Below are positions 50,893 to 60,656 of a stretch of DNA of 64,000 nucleotides, piece by piece. Each line of letters opens with the position of its first letter. Within the stretch, counting starts at the first letter, position 1. Position numbers and translations under genes: made by a program. The notes below the pieces were generated by a model that saw nothing but the letters and a program-made list of their open reading frames with translations, was not told the origin of the DNA and made no database searches. This DNA comes from Gemmatimonadaceae bacterium (GTDB taxonomy: Bacteria > Gemmatimonadota > Gemmatimonadetes > Gemmatimonadales > Gemmatimonadaceae): positions 1-64,000 of the forward strand of contig DATNEW010000033.1 in assembly GCA_035606695.1 (NCBI GenBank). Direction: 5' to 3'.

Positions 50893-52275
50893 ATGAACAT
50901 CACCTTTCTCGGCGCGGCGCGTGAAGTCACCGGATCGTGCCATCTCGTGCACGCCGGCCCATCGACGATCGCGCTGGACTTCGGAATGTTTCAGGGGCGC
51001 CGAAAGGACTCGAACGAGAAGAATCAGGCACTTCCGTTCGACGTAAAGGAACTGAACGCGGTCGTCTTGTCGCATGCGCACATCGATCACTCGGGACGCT
51101 TGCCGATGCTCGCCCGATACGGCTACGATGGCCCGATCTACGCCACTCCGGCGACGCACGATCTCTGCGCGATCATGCTCGCGGATTCGGCGCACATTCA
51201 AGCAAAGGACGCGGAGTTCCTGCAGCGACGGAACCGCGAGGTCGCGCCGCCATTGTACGACGCGCGCGACGTCGCCAAGGTCATGGGCCAAATGGTTTGT
51301 ATTCCCTATGACAAACCGTTCGACGTCGCGCCCGGGATGCGAGGCACATTCGTCGAAGCCGGACACATTCTTGGCTCGGCATCAGTCATCCTCGAGTGTA
51401 CCGAGGGCGCGACGAAACGCCGGCTCGTCTTCTCCGGGGACGTTGGCCGATGGGGGCTGCCGATCATCCGCGATCCGCATCCTCCGGAGGGCGCGGATGC
51501 CGTCATTCTCGAATCGACCTACGGAAATCGGGATCATACTCCGGTCGATGAGATGCCGAACCGTCTCGCGGAGATCGTCCGCGAGACCGCGGCGAAGGGA
51601 GGGCGTGTCATCGTACCCGCATTTGCGGTCGGGCGCGCGCAGGAGCTCATGTACGATCTGCATCGGCTCTCGCGCGCGAACGCGATTCCACCCATTCCGA
51701 TCGTTCTCGACAGCCCGCTCGCCATCGCCGCGACGACGATCTTCGCGACAAATCCTGAGGCGTGCGATCAGCGGGAAGAGCTCGTGAACGAGGTCGACGA
51801 CCTGTTCGACTTCGAGCAGCTCGAGTTTACGCGCGATGCGAACGCGTCGAAGGCGCTCAATACGCGGCATGGTCCGATGATCATCATTGCGGCATCCGGC
51901 ATGGCCGAGGCCGGACGCATTCTGCATCACCTTGCCCACGGCGCGCCCGATCCGAGAAACACGATCCTGATCGTCGGTTTTCAGGCCGAGCACACGCTGG
52001 GGCGTCGGATCGTCGAGCGGCGAGAGACGCTCAAGATCTACGGTGAGGAGGTCCCGCTGAGGGCGCGCGTCGAGATTCTCAACGGCTACAGCGCGCACGC
52101 CGATCGCGGGGAGCGGCGGCGGTGGATCGACGCGGTGCGCGGGCCTTCGAGGCGCGATCTGCCTGTGCATCTCGTGCACGGCGAGCCGGAAGCGCAGGAC
52201 GCCTTCGCCGCGAGTTTGCGCGCGGACGGTTACGCCGTCACTACGCCGGAGCGGGGAGCGACGACTTCGTTCTGA
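50893..52275 (+). CDS. Beta-CASP metallo-beta-lactamase-fold nuclease
   Basis: 460 aa with the metallo-beta-lactamase signature HAHIDH (61-66), AGHILGSASVIL, FSGDVGRWG, and the beta-CASP motifs PAFAVGRAQELMYDL, SGMAEAGRILHHL, GFQAEHTLGRRI and GYSAHAD. This is the layout of the RNA-processing exonuclease family related to CPSF-73 (YsiA/YmdB-like names are used variably). It needs two zinc ions. It stands between UspA genes in the same direction as the first two, 163 bp behind the second, a combination also common in other stress islands. Confidence 0.92.
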   Translation: MNITFLGAAREVTGSCHLVHAGPSTIALDFGMFQGRRKDSNEKNQALPFDVKELNAVVLSHAHIDHSGRLPMLARYGYDGPIYATPATHDLCAIMLADSAHIQAKDAEFLQRRNREVAPPLYDARDVAKVMGQMVCIPYDKPFDVAPGMRGTFVEAGHILGSASVILECTEGATKRRLVFSGDVGRWGLPIIRDPHPPEGADAVILESTYGNRDHTPVDEMPNRLAEIVRETAAKGGRVIVPAFAVGRAQELMYDLHRLSRANAIPPIPIVLDSPLAIAATTIFATNPEACDQREELVNEVDDLFDFEQLEFTRDANASKALNTRHGPMIIIAASGMAEAGRILHHLAHGAPDPRNTILIVGFQAEHTLGRRIVERRETLKIYGEEVPLRARVEILNGYSAHADRGERRRWIDAVRGPSRRDLPVHLVHGEPEAQDAFAASLRADGYAVTTPERGATTSF

Positions 52276-52359
52276 TCTTGTGAGAAATATCTAATACCGA
52301 ACGGTAGCTTCAACGGATTGATCGCGTCATCGTCGTGCTTGGCTTCAGATGCCACCGCG

Positions 52360-53191
52360 TCACGGACCGCCCTCTCCGGAGCGGGCAGTGACGAGCAGCA
52401 CCGGAACCTCGCTGTGCGTGACCACATGCTCCGCGACGCTCCCAAGTACCAGTCTGCGTAACCCGCTCGCGCCGCGTGTCGACATTGCAATGAGCTCTAC
52501 GAGCTCGTTGCGGATGGAGTCGACGATGACAGATCCAACATCGGCGGACTCGATGACACGCACCTCGGCGTGACTTCCGCGCGCGCGAAGGCGCTCCGCG
52601 ATCGCACCCAGGCGCTGGTCGGCGACGGCGGCTCCGACATGCGTCCATTCGCCGCCATCCGGCGCTTCGTCACCCGACGTCGGCGTCCCCGGCGGCATGA
52701 CGTGACCGCCGACGCGCTCGCGTCGCACGACTTGAAGGAACACGAATTCCAGCATCTCTGCCCGCGCGAGCGCGAGCAGCCTGGGAATGACACGCAATGC
52801 GGCTGACGATCCATCGAGAGGCACGAGTACCCGGCGAAGTGTGACCTGTTTGCCGCGCATGTACTCGCCTCGCGGAGGAACGACGACCACGGGCCGAGGC
52901 GATTCGCGAACGAGGCGGTCGGCGACACTTCCTTGAATTGCGCGGCCCACCGGGCCGGCCGCGTTCGTGGCCACGACCACGAACGCCGCATCGTGCGTTT
53001 CAAGATCGTGGAGCAACGTCGCGGCGACGTCGGCGCCATCGATGACGTCTCCCGTGACGTATCGCCGAATCCGCGAGCTCGGCCAGCGCGACGGCCACCG
53101 CAATCGCGCGCTCGTCCTTGTCCGACCCGTCGACGGTCAGCAGGATCGTCGGCGTCAGGGGTCTCTCGTTCGCATCAGAATGGGTCGACAT
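52360..53191 (-). pseudogene. Broken tandem universal stress protein gene
   Basis: The first 45 codons from ATG 53191 give a normal Usp start (TILLTVDGSDKDERAIAVAV). At about 53060 the frame shifts and roughly 65-70 residues of the first domain are missing; the second frame resumes at VTGDVIDGADVAATLLHDLE and continues through a complete second domain (RRVLVPLDGSSAALRVIPRL, LIAMSTRGASGLRRLVLGSV, VPVLLVTARSG) to 52360. The open frame from 53103 could still yield a 247-aa protein with one intact domain. Its start overlaps the end of the upstream UspA gene by 17 bp. Confidence 0.75.
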
Positions 53192-54065
53192 CGCGCACGT
53201 GGTCTCGCCAGACGGCGGGTGGCACCAGGAGGATCGGGACCGACAACCGGCGAGTGACGGCGGCGGAGACAGATCCCCAGATCGATAAGCCGTGGTCCGC
53301 GGATGATCGCGTTCCCAGGATCACGAGCTCGCTGCCAGAGTCGATTGCGTGCCGCGAAATCGTAGCAGCGGGATCTGAATTCCTGATCGTGAGCCGCTCG
53401 ACGGCGACGCCGGCCCAACCGGGCGCATTGCGCTGGAGAACATCGGCGTCGTGGACAACCGATCGCCGCATGTGCGCTGCGTCGTCCGTCGGATCTGCGT
53501 CGGTATCGACGTGAAGGACGGTTAGCGTAGCGTCGGTCGAGCTTTGATCTCGAAGCGCGGATGACCATGAGACGGCCACGAGCAGCGATCCTCGCGCGGC
53601 CTCGGACATGTCGACAGCGACGAGCGCGTTACGCAGCGGTAGCGTCAATGCCTCTGCGACGACCAAGACGGGAATGAGCGTACACGTCACGCACGCGTAG
53701 GCCATACTGCCGACCGGACGGTCGGATGCTGCCTTCGATTGTCCGTCCCGGCGCCCAAGAATTACGACGTCTGCTTTGAGCGTATGGGCGAGCGACGAGA
53801 GCGCGTGAGGCGGGTCGCCGAATACGACATGCGCCTGCGGTCGCGTTGCGCTCTTCACCAACGGCAGCGCCTTCTCGATATCCCTGTCGTATTCGCGGCG
53901 GCGGTCCGGTGTCACGCTGAGTTCGTCCCGCTCCGACGCGACGTACGCAACGTGCAATGTCGCACCGATTGCCGCCGCCAGGCGCGCGCCGGTTTCAACC
54001 GCTCCCGCCGACGTCTTGGTCAGATCGGTCGCGACGAGAATTTTCTCAATTTTCAGCAGACGCAT
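53175..54065 (-). CDS. Tandem-domain universal stress protein
   Basis: From ATG 54065 the product is 296 aa; an alternative start at 54095 adds ten. Two Usp domains: IEKILVATDLTKTSAGAVET first and LRNALVAVDMSEAARGSLLV second, ending LVILGTRSSADHGLSIWGSV and VPILLVPPAVWRDHVRDVDPF. The C-terminal VPPAVW stretch is shared with the gene at 49848, so the two are paralogues facing each other across the nuclease gene. Intact. Confidence 0.86.
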   Translation of the reverse strand: MRLLKIEKILVATDLTKTSAGAVETGARLAAAIGATLHVAYVASERDELSVTPDRRREYDRDIEKALPLVKSATRPQAHVVFGDPPHALSSLAHTLKADVVILGRRDGQSKAASDRPVGSMAYACVTCTLIPVLVVAEALTLPLRNALVAVDMSEAARGSLLVAVSWSSALRDQSSTDATLTVLHVDTDADPTDDAAHMRRSVVHDADVLQRNAPGWAGVAVERLTIRNSDPAATISRHAIDSGSELVILGTRSSADHGLSIWGSVSAAVTRRLSVPILLVPPAVWRDHVRDVDPF

Positions 54066-54165
54066 GGGCGGGATCACCAACCCGTCGTGAAACAACCACG
54101 ATATGAACTACGTGCCATCCAGGGCTATTGGACGACGTGCGTATGCCGATCGTTCAGGCCCGTGT

Positions 54166-54603
54166 TCAGCCAAGACCAATCTGTTTCATGAACGTTACGA
54201 GATCATAAAAGAGATTTTCTTCGATGATTTGTCCGTTCTCATCCCAACGCGCGACGGTGCAGAAGTCCACTTCGAACGACTTGCCGGTCGGTTTGATCTC
54301 CGTTCCATCGGGTCCCGTCATCGGTCCAGTCATGGTTCCCGTGAAGTGCGCGATCGAGCAGGTCCAATCGCCCGAGGCGAAGAAGACGCGATAGGGACGA
54401 TTGTCGAGGTGCTGATTCGGGAAGGCCTTGAAGAAATCGATGGCCTCCTGGTTATGCGCCTTCAGGCCGTTGGTCGGCGGCTTGCCGGGCCAGGTGACGA
54501 CGACGTCGGGCCGATGCCGCTTTTCGAACGTTTCGAGATCCTGCGAGTTCCAGGCGTCGTCGAGCGTTTGCATCAACTCCATGTTTCTCTTTTCGTTGCT
54601 CAT
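54166..54603 (-). CDS. SnoaL-like/ester-cyclase-family protein
   Basis: ATG 54603 follows GAGGG. The 145-aa protein fits the NTF2-like SnoaL fold: MELMQTLDDAWNSQDLETFE, KRHRPDVVVTWPGKPPTNGL, FFKAFPNQHLDNRPYRVFFA, GDWTCSIAHFTGTMTGPM and CTVARWDENGQIIEENLFYD. Members include polyketide cyclases and many small enzymes of unknown substrate. Cytoplasmic. It is probably monocistronic; the UspA gene follows 100 bp downstream on the same strand. Confidence 0.85.
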   Translation of the reverse strand: MSNEKRNMELMQTLDDAWNSQDLETFEKRHRPDVVVTWPGKPPTNGLKAHNQEAIDFFKAFPNQHLDNRPYRVFFASGDWTCSIAHFTGTMTGPMTGPDGTEIKPTGKSFEVDFCTVARWDENGQIIEENLFYDLVTFMKQIGLG

Positions 54604-55122
54604 GCCGCCCTCGTGTGATAGGAACGACAGCCGCGCTGCAAGACAAGCGCCGTCCAGCATCGCTATACTGCGAGTCGGCACATAGTTCCGCAGTCGGCAA
54701 AAGGTCCAACCCCGGAACACTCGCATCTCTCCTTGAGGGATTGACGATCGGCGCGTGGCCGGGCAGCGGATAATGTTCCCGTACCTTCGTCTATGACGCC
54801 TGTACTAGCGACGCACCGCCAGTCAACTGATAGACTGTATAATGCGGCGATTGATCCAGCCTGTGGTCGGCGACGATCAAACGGTATGCTCGCGCTGTCT
54901 GGTCCCCGGCCTGCGGCGGTGCCCGAGGAGTCCTGGTGCGTGGCGTTCGATACCCCCTGACTATGCGGGGGTCGTCGTTGTGCCGACTGCTTCAGATCTC
55001 GGGAGTCGCGATTGCCTCATTCGACGCGGCCGGTCCTTCGATCCGCCGACGGACAATCTCACGAGGCAGGAGGAGAGCGCCTCCAGAAGCGGCGTCGTAA
55101 ACAGCGGAACCAGGAGGCTGGC
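54604..55122. other. Gene-free interval upstream of the membrane kinase
   Basis: No supported gene. TATAAT at 54838-54843 could be a -10 box pointing right, but no good -35 is found at the proper distance. The interval must contain promoters for the divergent SnoaL-like gene and the kinase gene. Confidence 0.5.
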
Positions 55123-57135
55123 TTGACCGGCACCGAGCGGGACGAATCAGCCTCGGCCCGAGCCTTCGATGGCGAGCGTCGAATCGCCGCTCAAGGAACG
55201 TTCCGAGTCGCGTCCATGTCCACGGGATTCATCGCGCTCGCGTTGGTCGTCGTTGCGCTGGTCTTGTCGGTGTTGATCCCGGCGCGACAGACCTGGCTCA
55301 TCACGAAGCTGCTCCGCGAAACCACTGAGGTTCTGAGCCCTGCTCGCTTGCTTCAGGCCGAGTTGCAGTCGGGACTCGCAGAGGAAATTGGCGCGCTTCA
55401 GAGTTATGCACTGTCGGGAGACACCACGTTCCTGGCGCGATATGGGGTGATGTCTGCGCGGGACGATAAACGCCTCGCCGCCCTCGACGCGGTCGCCGGC
55501 CGCTTCGGCGCGCACTCGGCAGCACATCTCGACACGGTTCGACAACGAATCGAAACCTGGCGACGCACGGCCGGCGCGTCGATCGCGCAACGGGCGGCTC
55601 GCGACGACGTCGCGGCGGCGTTTCGGAACGGTCGCGGCGACTACTACGCCTTTCAGGTCGCGATCGCCGACTTGTCGGCGGACTTTGCCGCCGAAGCCTC
55701 TGCGCGAGACGATCGGGTTCAGTCGCTGGAGCACCTCGGTCTGATCTGGAACGCCGCGATGGTGCTCGCGGCCTTTGTCGCGCTTTGTGCGGTGGTGATG
55801 CTGACCGTTCGAGAGCGCCGGCTCGCGGCATCGCTTCGGAGGCGCGTCAAACAAGAGTCGATGCGTGCGCGGCAGGAGTTGGCGCTGCGCGAATTTGCCG
55901 AAGCATTGGCGGGCGCGTTCACGATCGACGACGTGACGCAACGCATTGCCGATGCTGCCTTGGCAACCGTCGGGGGCCGCGGCGCCTTCGTCGAATGGAT
56001 CTCGATGCAACCGGATGAACCAGCCTCCGTCAGTGTCAGAGCCGTCGCGGGCGCGGGCGTACCACCACTTTCCAGCGTATGTGAATATGCTGGTTCGTAT
56101 ACGGAGCAGGTGGCGGTGAATCCGAAGCCCGCGCTCATTCCGAACCTCGGTCAGGCTGATTCCAGTGCGCGCACCACGCTGAGTGGACCGCAAGGTCCGG
56201 CTATCGTCGTGCCGCTTCGATCAGGAGGGAAGCCCCTCGGCGCCCTCTTCGTGCTGAGTAGCCGCGACCATTTTCGTGCGGACGATGTGGCGCGGGCGGC
56301 GATCTTCAGTCATCTGGCAGCCCTTGCCTACGAGAAGGTGCGGTTACTAGACGAAGCCATTCAAGGGCGGCGGAGACTCGAGCGCGTGATCACGAGCCGG
56401 TCGCGCTTGATGCGTGGATTCAGCCACGATGTGAAAAACCCCATTGGCGCCGCGGACGGATACGCCGAATTGCTCAGCGACGGCGTGTATGGCGACTTGA
56501 ACGCACGCCAACAAGAGAGCGTCACGCGCTTGCGTCGCTGCGTTCGCGAGGCGCTCGACTTGATCGACGACCTCCACGAGCTCGCGCGGGCCGAGACAGG
56601 TCATCTGGCGCTCTCGCCGGATCCGGTCGATGTCGCGGAGCTAGTGTGCGGCGCGGTCGAGGAATATCAGGCGAGTGCGGCGTCGCGCCGGCTATCGCTC
56701 ACCGTCGAAATCGCGGACGATTTGCCAATGCTCACCACGAGCCGAACGCGGGTCCGTCAGATCCTTGCCAACCTGCTCTCGAACGCCCTCAAGTACGCGG
56801 ACGCGGGATCAGTCGCCGTGAGCGCCGGTCGCGCGTCAACGGGTCCATTCGGCGCCGGAGGGGATTGGGTGTACATCCAGGTTCGCGATACAGGCCGCGG
56901 CATTCCGGCCGACAAACTGGACTTCATCTTCGAGGAGTTCGGCAGAATCGGCGACAGCGATCAGACGGGTGCCGGCCTCGGACTCGCGATCAGCCGGCTA
57001 CTCGCGCAAGCGCTCGGTGGTCAGATCTCCGTCGCCAGCCGGATTGGAGTCGGTTCCACGTTCAGTCTTTGGCTACCGTTGACGTCTCAGGAGGTTTTGG
57101 AGACCGCCGCGGCCGTCCACGAGGGGTCGGGATAG
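55123..57135 (+). CDS. Membrane histidine kinase with CHASE3-like and GAF domains
   Basis: TTG 55123 is chosen because AGGAGG lies five bases upstream; the in-frame region before it has no ribosome site. 670 aa: membrane helix 33-53, a periplasmic four-helix sensor of CHASE3 type (about 54-208, with GALQSYALSGDTTFLARYGV), second helix 210-228, GAF domain about 255-410, HisKA with H435 (RGFSHDVKNPIGAADGYAEL) and HATPase_c (LLSNALKYADAG, VRDTGRGIPADKLD, GAGLGLAISRLLA). No response regulator adjoins, so its partner is unlinked. Confidence 0.9.
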   Translation: MTGTERDESASARAFDGERRIAAQGTFRVASMSTGFIALALVVVALVLSVLIPARQTWLITKLLRETTEVLSPARLLQAELQSGLAEEIGALQSYALSGDTTFLARYGVMSARDDKRLAALDAVAGRFGAHSAAHLDTVRQRIETWRRTAGASIAQRAARDDVAAAFRNGRGDYYAFQVAIADLSADFAAEASARDDRVQSLEHLGLIWNAAMVLAAFVALCAVVMLTVRERRLAASLRRRVKQESMRARQELALREFAEALAGAFTIDDVTQRIADAALATVGGRGAFVEWISMQPDEPASVSVRAVAGAGVPPLSSVCEYAGSYTEQVAVNPKPALIPNLGQADSSARTTLSGPQGPAIVVPLRSGGKPLGALFVLSSRDHFRADDVARAAIFSHLAALAYEKVRLLDEAIQGRRRLERVITSRSRLMRGFSHDVKNPIGAADGYAELLSDGVYGDLNARQQESVTRLRRCVREALDLIDDLHELARAETGHLALSPDPVDVAELVCGAVEEYQASAASRRLSLTVEIADDLPMLTTSRTRVRQILANLLSNALKYADAGSVAVSAGRASTGPFGAGGDWVYIQVRDTGRGIPADKLDFIFEEFGRIGDSDQTGAGLGLAISRLLAQALGGQISVASRIGVGSTFSLWLPLTSQEVLETAAAVHEGSG

Positions 57136-57160
57136 GATCGCAACGTCGCGACAGGCACGA

Positions 57161-57550
57161 TCATCGTGCTCGCGACCTCGTGCTGCGCTTCGCTTGCGTG
57201 CGCTTCATACGCGCGCGAATGACATCCGCGAGAACAATGGCGTCGTTGTGTTCTTCGTCCCGAGCCCCGAACACGAGCGTAACACGTTGTCTCGAGGCCC
57301 ATCGCGCGAGTTGATCGACGAGCTGCGCGTGTTCGCGGAGCTCGCGTTTGTATCGCCGTCGAAACTCGATCCATTTCTCGGGGTCGTGTTGGAACCAACG
57401 CCTCAGCTCCGACGAGGGCGAGAGCTCTTTCATCCAGTCGTGAATCGCGAGCCGCCGCTTGCTCAGCCCTCTCGGCCACAGGCGGTCGACAAGGATGCGT
57501 CGGCCATCCGACGCCTCCGCCCGTTCATACGCGCGCTTTAGCCGTATCAC
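57161..57550 (-). CDS. DUF488 family protein (YeaO-like)
   Basis: GTG 57550 has GGAAGG six bases upstream and aligns with the usual start of the family. The 129-aa protein shows IRLKRAYERAEASDGRRILV, DRLWPRGLSKRRLAIHDWMK, LSPSSELRRWFQHDPEKWIE and FRRRYKRELREH, all conserved in YeaO-like DUF488 proteins. The C-terminal tail is Lys/Arg-rich (RMKRTQAKRSTRSRAR). Cytoplasmic; biochemical role unknown. It ends 26 bp from the convergent kinase gene. Confidence 0.88.
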   Translation of the reverse strand: MIRLKRAYERAEASDGRRILVDRLWPRGLSKRRLAIHDWMKELSPSSELRRWFQHDPEKWIEFRRRYKRELREHAQLVDQLARWASRQRVTLVFGARDEEHNDAIVLADVIRARMKRTQAKRSTRSRAR

Positions 57551-57766
57551 GCTGAACCTTCCGTGAGATCGAGGAATCTGTCGTGCGGGCTGAGTGCTCA
57601 CAGCCGGTTCTTGGGCCTCCGACGGGTAAGGTGTCGGCCGCGAGGCGCTGTGTCGTTGGTACGTCCGTCGAGCATCATGGTACACGCGCGTCATTTTGAA
57701 GCATCGACGCTGACGACAACTTGTCAATCCCGGCCGTTCACCACGTAGTGAGGAGGATGGAGAATC

Positions 57767-58231
57767 ATGACTGCGTCGCAGATCTTGTCGCTGCAGCCGC
57801 CACGCCGCCACAACGCACGGCGAGAAGGCGTGCGCCTCGGGTTGATCATGGCCACGGCAACGTGGCTCTGGGTTGCGCTGGTCGACGCCGTGTTCGGACA
57901 TGCTTTTCACACGTTCACCGCACTCGGCGGCATCGCGGGCTTCACTGTGATGCACTATCTGTTGAACATCACGTACGCGGTGGTGGTTCTCTCCGTGATT
58001 CACGGCGCCGCGCGCGCCCCGAGCCTGATGTTCGCCGTGATTTTCGGAGTGCTGATGCTCGAAGGAGGGATCGCGATGATGACGAACCTCGTGGCAGAAG
58101 CAGCGGTCGGAGATATCGCCTGGGTCGGGATTTTCGGCGGCAGCCTCATCGCGACGGCTATCGCCCTTGCTCTGCTGGTTCGAACGCATCCGCTCGCGAC
58201 GTACCTGCGGCGGGCCGAGGAAGAAACGTAA
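57767..58231 (+). CDS. Hypothetical membrane protein with four helices
   Basis: ATG 57767 follows GGAGGATGGAGAATC. The 154-aa product has a basic N-terminus and four hydrophobic helices (LGLIMATATWLWVALVDAVF, MHYLLNITYAVVVLSVIHGA, SLMFAVIFGVLMLEGGIAMM, AWVGIFGGSLIATAIALALL). His residues lie in FGHAFHTF between helices one and two. The charged tail ends RRAEEET. No family recognised. The convergent PAS-LuxR gene ends 22 bp behind it. Confidence 0.75.
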   Translation: MTASQILSLQPPRRHNARREGVRLGLIMATATWLWVALVDAVFGHAFHTFTALGGIAGFTVMHYLLNITYAVVVLSVIHGAARAPSLMFAVIFGVLMLEGGIAMMTNLVAEAAVGDIAWVGIFGGSLIATAIALALLVRTHPLATYLRRAEEET

Positions 58232-58252
58232 ATGTGCTCAAGGCGGGACGGG

Positions 58253-58984
58253 TCAGTCGATCAGGCCGCGACGTTGGGCGTGTGTCACGGCTTCGAGTCG
58301 ATTGTGCGTACGGAGCTTGCGATTGATGTGATGCAGGTGATTCCGCAATGTCTGTGGCGAGATCTTCAGTTTGCGCGCGATACTCGTCGCGTTTTTTCCC
58401 TGGGCAAACAACGCGAGAATGCGGCGCTCCTGCTCGGAGAGCGGTTCGACCGGCGCATGATCCGACACGGGATCGGTGACCGCCACGACTTGGCGCGCCA
58501 GGTCCGACAACTTCGTCACGAGCGCCTCCCGCTGGCGTCGTTCGGTCATGTCCCGCGCCAGCCTCACGAAGAGCCGTCGGCCAGTCCGCGAATTGTCGAA
58601 GACGATCGTCGACACGTTGATCCATATGCGCTCGCCCGGCTTCGTCGAGACCTCCAAGTCGAAGTTCGGAATACCTCGCTCGTCGTTCCAATGGCGCGCG
58701 GCGGCCTCGAGGCCGCCGGCGAGCGCGTCGGTGCCCAGCGCGTCCCTCGCGTTGAGCACACTGTCGATGTTTCGGCGGACAACGTCCGCGCTCGCGTGAC
58801 CGAGCAGACGCTCGGCGGCTCTGTTCCACGAGCAAATCTCGCCGTCGGACGTCACGGTGTATGCGGCATCCGCAGTGTGCTCGAGCAATGCAAACAGTTC
58901 CGATTCGAGCATGTGTCTCAGCGTTCCCGGCGTGAGATGCTTGGTAAGGTACGTCGCCGCCGGCTCGAGCGGTGCGTCGGACAT
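58253..58984 (-). CDS. PAS-domain LuxR-type transcriptional regulator
   Basis: 243 aa. A PAS domain covers about 30-150 (LFALLEHTADAAYTVTSDGE, CSWNRAAERLLGHASADVVR, IWINVSTIVFD, LFVRLARDMTERRQ) and a LuxR helix-turn-helix lies at about 180-240 (PLSEQERRILALFAQGKNAT, SIARKLKISPQTLRNHLHHI). No receiver domain, so it senses a ligand or redox state through PAS directly. Cytoplasmic DNA-binding protein; targets unknown. It is transcribed away from the DoxX gene region. Confidence 0.88.
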   Translation of the reverse strand: MSDAPLEPAATYLTKHLTPGTLRHMLESELFALLEHTADAAYTVTSDGEICSWNRAAERLLGHASADVVRRNIDSVLNARDALGTDALAGGLEAAARHWNDERGIPNFDLEVSTKPGERIWINVSTIVFDNSRTGRRLFVRLARDMTERRQREALVTKLSDLARQVVAVTDPVSDHAPVEPLSEQERRILALFAQGKNATSIARKLKISPQTLRNHLHHINRKLRTHNRLEAVTHAQRRGLID

Positions 58985-59174
58985 ATTCGCCCGTGGTACC
59001 GTGGCGGCCGGGCCCGCGGACGAGCAGATCGGAATGCGTGCGTACGAAATCTACCGCGAGCGCGGAGGCCGAGTCGGCGACGCGCGAGCACGAACGCGCC
59101 CATCGTGTCACGTTTGCGCGAGATCGATTCGACGCTGTCGTGGTGCGGAATGACTGTATTCGCGGAAGTATTAC

Positions 59175-59606
59175 CTATGCTTCCGCGTCACCGCTGTTCC
59201 GCGTGGCTGACCGTTCACGTTCGCCGCGCGACATGAGCGCACGAATGTCGTACGATGGTTCGTGCAATCCGACCACGACGGCAATGCCGCCGAGGACGAG
59301 AGGGATGATCACAGCGAGCGGATCGCGCAAGACCGTCACGTGTGCGATCGCGGCACCGAGCATCGTTGCAGCGAGGAGCAGCGCGCCGTATCGGCTCGTC
59401 CGCGGCGGCGCCATCAGCACGCCGCCGAGCACCTCGACGACGCCGGTGAACACGCGAAACCATTGGCCGAGGCCGATGCGAGCGAAAATCAGCACCCATT
59501 CGCTGCCAGGGCGCGAGTCGAACTTGCCCAGGCCGATCGAAACGAAGATGAGCGCGACGCCGACTCGGATCACCCAAAATGCGGATGGTGGCCCGGAGGG
59601 CTTCAT
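59175..59606 (-). CDS. DoxX-like membrane protein
   Basis: From ATG 59606 the 143-aa product has four helices: FWVIRVGVALIFVSIGLGKF, RIGLGQWFRVFTGVVEVLGG, GALLLAATMLGAAIAHVTVL and AVIIPLVLGGIAVVVGLHEP. The pattern RVGVALIFVSIGLGKF with a later GVVEVLGGVLM is that of DoxX/DoxD-related proteins, which are linked to quinone-dependent redox processes in some species. The frame is open upstream to 59774, but that part is not hydrophobic and lacks a ribosome site. Confidence 0.75.
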   Translation of the reverse strand: MKPSGPPSAFWVIRVGVALIFVSIGLGKFDSRPGSEWVLIFARIGLGQWFRVFTGVVEVLGGVLMAPPRTSRYGALLLAATMLGAAIAHVTVLRDPLAVIIPLVLGGIAVVVGLHEPSYDIRALMSRGERERSATRNSGDAEA

Positions 59607-59664
59607 GGTGGGCCCGCTGTTCTTCCGCGGCGCACCATCGCCGTGATTGCGCTGATCACGACGC

Positions 59665-60624
59665 TCAACGGCGCCGTACGCGTTCGACGACGTCGCGTAC
59701 CGCCCACACCACCGTATCGGGGAACTCCAGCGGAATGAAATGTCCGCTTTGTGCGATGACGACCGCGCGGCCATTCGTCGATGCAGCGGCGAGCTCCCGG
59801 TGAATGGCCAGCTTTTCCGTCAATGCGTCGGGCGGCAGCGCATCATGGCCTGCTGACAGCACGAGCACGGGCGTGCTTCCGAACCCGCCGGCTGCGCGCG
59901 CCTCGTCGCCCAGCGATTGATACGGTCCTTCGCCGCTGTTCGCGACGATGGCGCTCGGCTCCTGCTCGAGGGCGTTGAGCTCGCGCCAGTCACTGGCGGT
60001 CCAGGACGGCGGGCGCGAGGGAGTGGGCGCGCTGAAAAATCTAGGTACGCCAAAGAATCCCAACGTCCTGGCAACGCGCGCCATCCCCGCGGGAGACAGC
60101 GGGGGCGTTCGCCGCGGTGTGCTGCGCATGCGCGTCGCGATGTCCTCGCTTGCCGGGTCAATCAATACGAGTCCGGCAACTTCATCGCGATACGAGGCGT
60201 TGAACACGCGCGCATAGAATCCGCCGAGCGAGTGCGCGACGAGCACGTACGGTGGCCGCTCGCCGGCGGCGTGGAGCAGCGCGTGCAAATCGCTCGCGAT
60301 CTCGGCCGCCGTGCGCGGCGCCGGGGCCGGATCGCTCCAGCCCATGCCGGCGCGATCGTACCAGCAGGACCGCGCGAACGCCGACGTTCGCGTGAGGATC
60401 GGCGTCCAGAAGAAGCCTGGGATTTGCTTTCCCGCTTCATAGACGATCGTCGGCGCGCCGCTGCCGGCGCAATGCAGGTTGAGCTCGCGCGCGCCAATCG
60501 ATACGCGGTGGCCGACCGCGGGATACCGGCGACTGTCGCGCCATTCCGCGATACGCTCCGATCCTGCGCCGACGATGGCGAGCGCCGGAAGAGCCGCAAT
60601 GCCGGCCATGCCGAACCGGTTCAT
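59665..60624 (-). CDS. Alpha/beta-hydrolase, exported or membrane-anchored
   Basis: 319 aa. A short hydrophobic start (GMAGIAALPALAIVGAG) suggests a signal anchor. Core motifs: HCAGSGAPTIVYEAGKQIPG, SCWYDRAGMGWSD, nucleophile elbow VLVAHSLGGFYARVF with Ser132, acidic residue in LSAGHDALPP and His in QSGHFIPLEFPD. It fits the large hydrolase family close to haloperoxidase/esterase types; substrate unknown. It is divergent from the PadR gene and probably regulated by it through the two operators at 60657-60709. Confidence 0.87.
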   Translation of the reverse strand: MNRFGMAGIAALPALAIVGAGSERIAEWRDSRRYPAVGHRVSIGARELNLHCAGSGAPTIVYEAGKQIPGFFWTPILTRTSAFARSCWYDRAGMGWSDPAPAPRTAAEIASDLHALLHAAGERPPYVLVAHSLGGFYARVFNASYRDEVAGLVLIDPASEDIATRMRSTPRRTPPLSPAGMARVARTLGFFGVPRFFSAPTPSRPPSWTASDWRELNALEQEPSAIVANSGEGPYQSLGDEARAAGGFGSTPVLVLSAGHDALPPDALTEKLAIHRELAAASTNGRAVVIAQSGHFIPLEFPDTVVWAVRDVVERVRRR

Positions 60625-60656
60625 TTGGATGCTCCGTCACCTGAGAGGACGACGCC

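Noticed and set aside
54842-55122. Coding frames before the membrane kinase start
   Set aside because: Short, without ribosome sites or motifs; the AGGAGG before TTG 55123 marks the better start.
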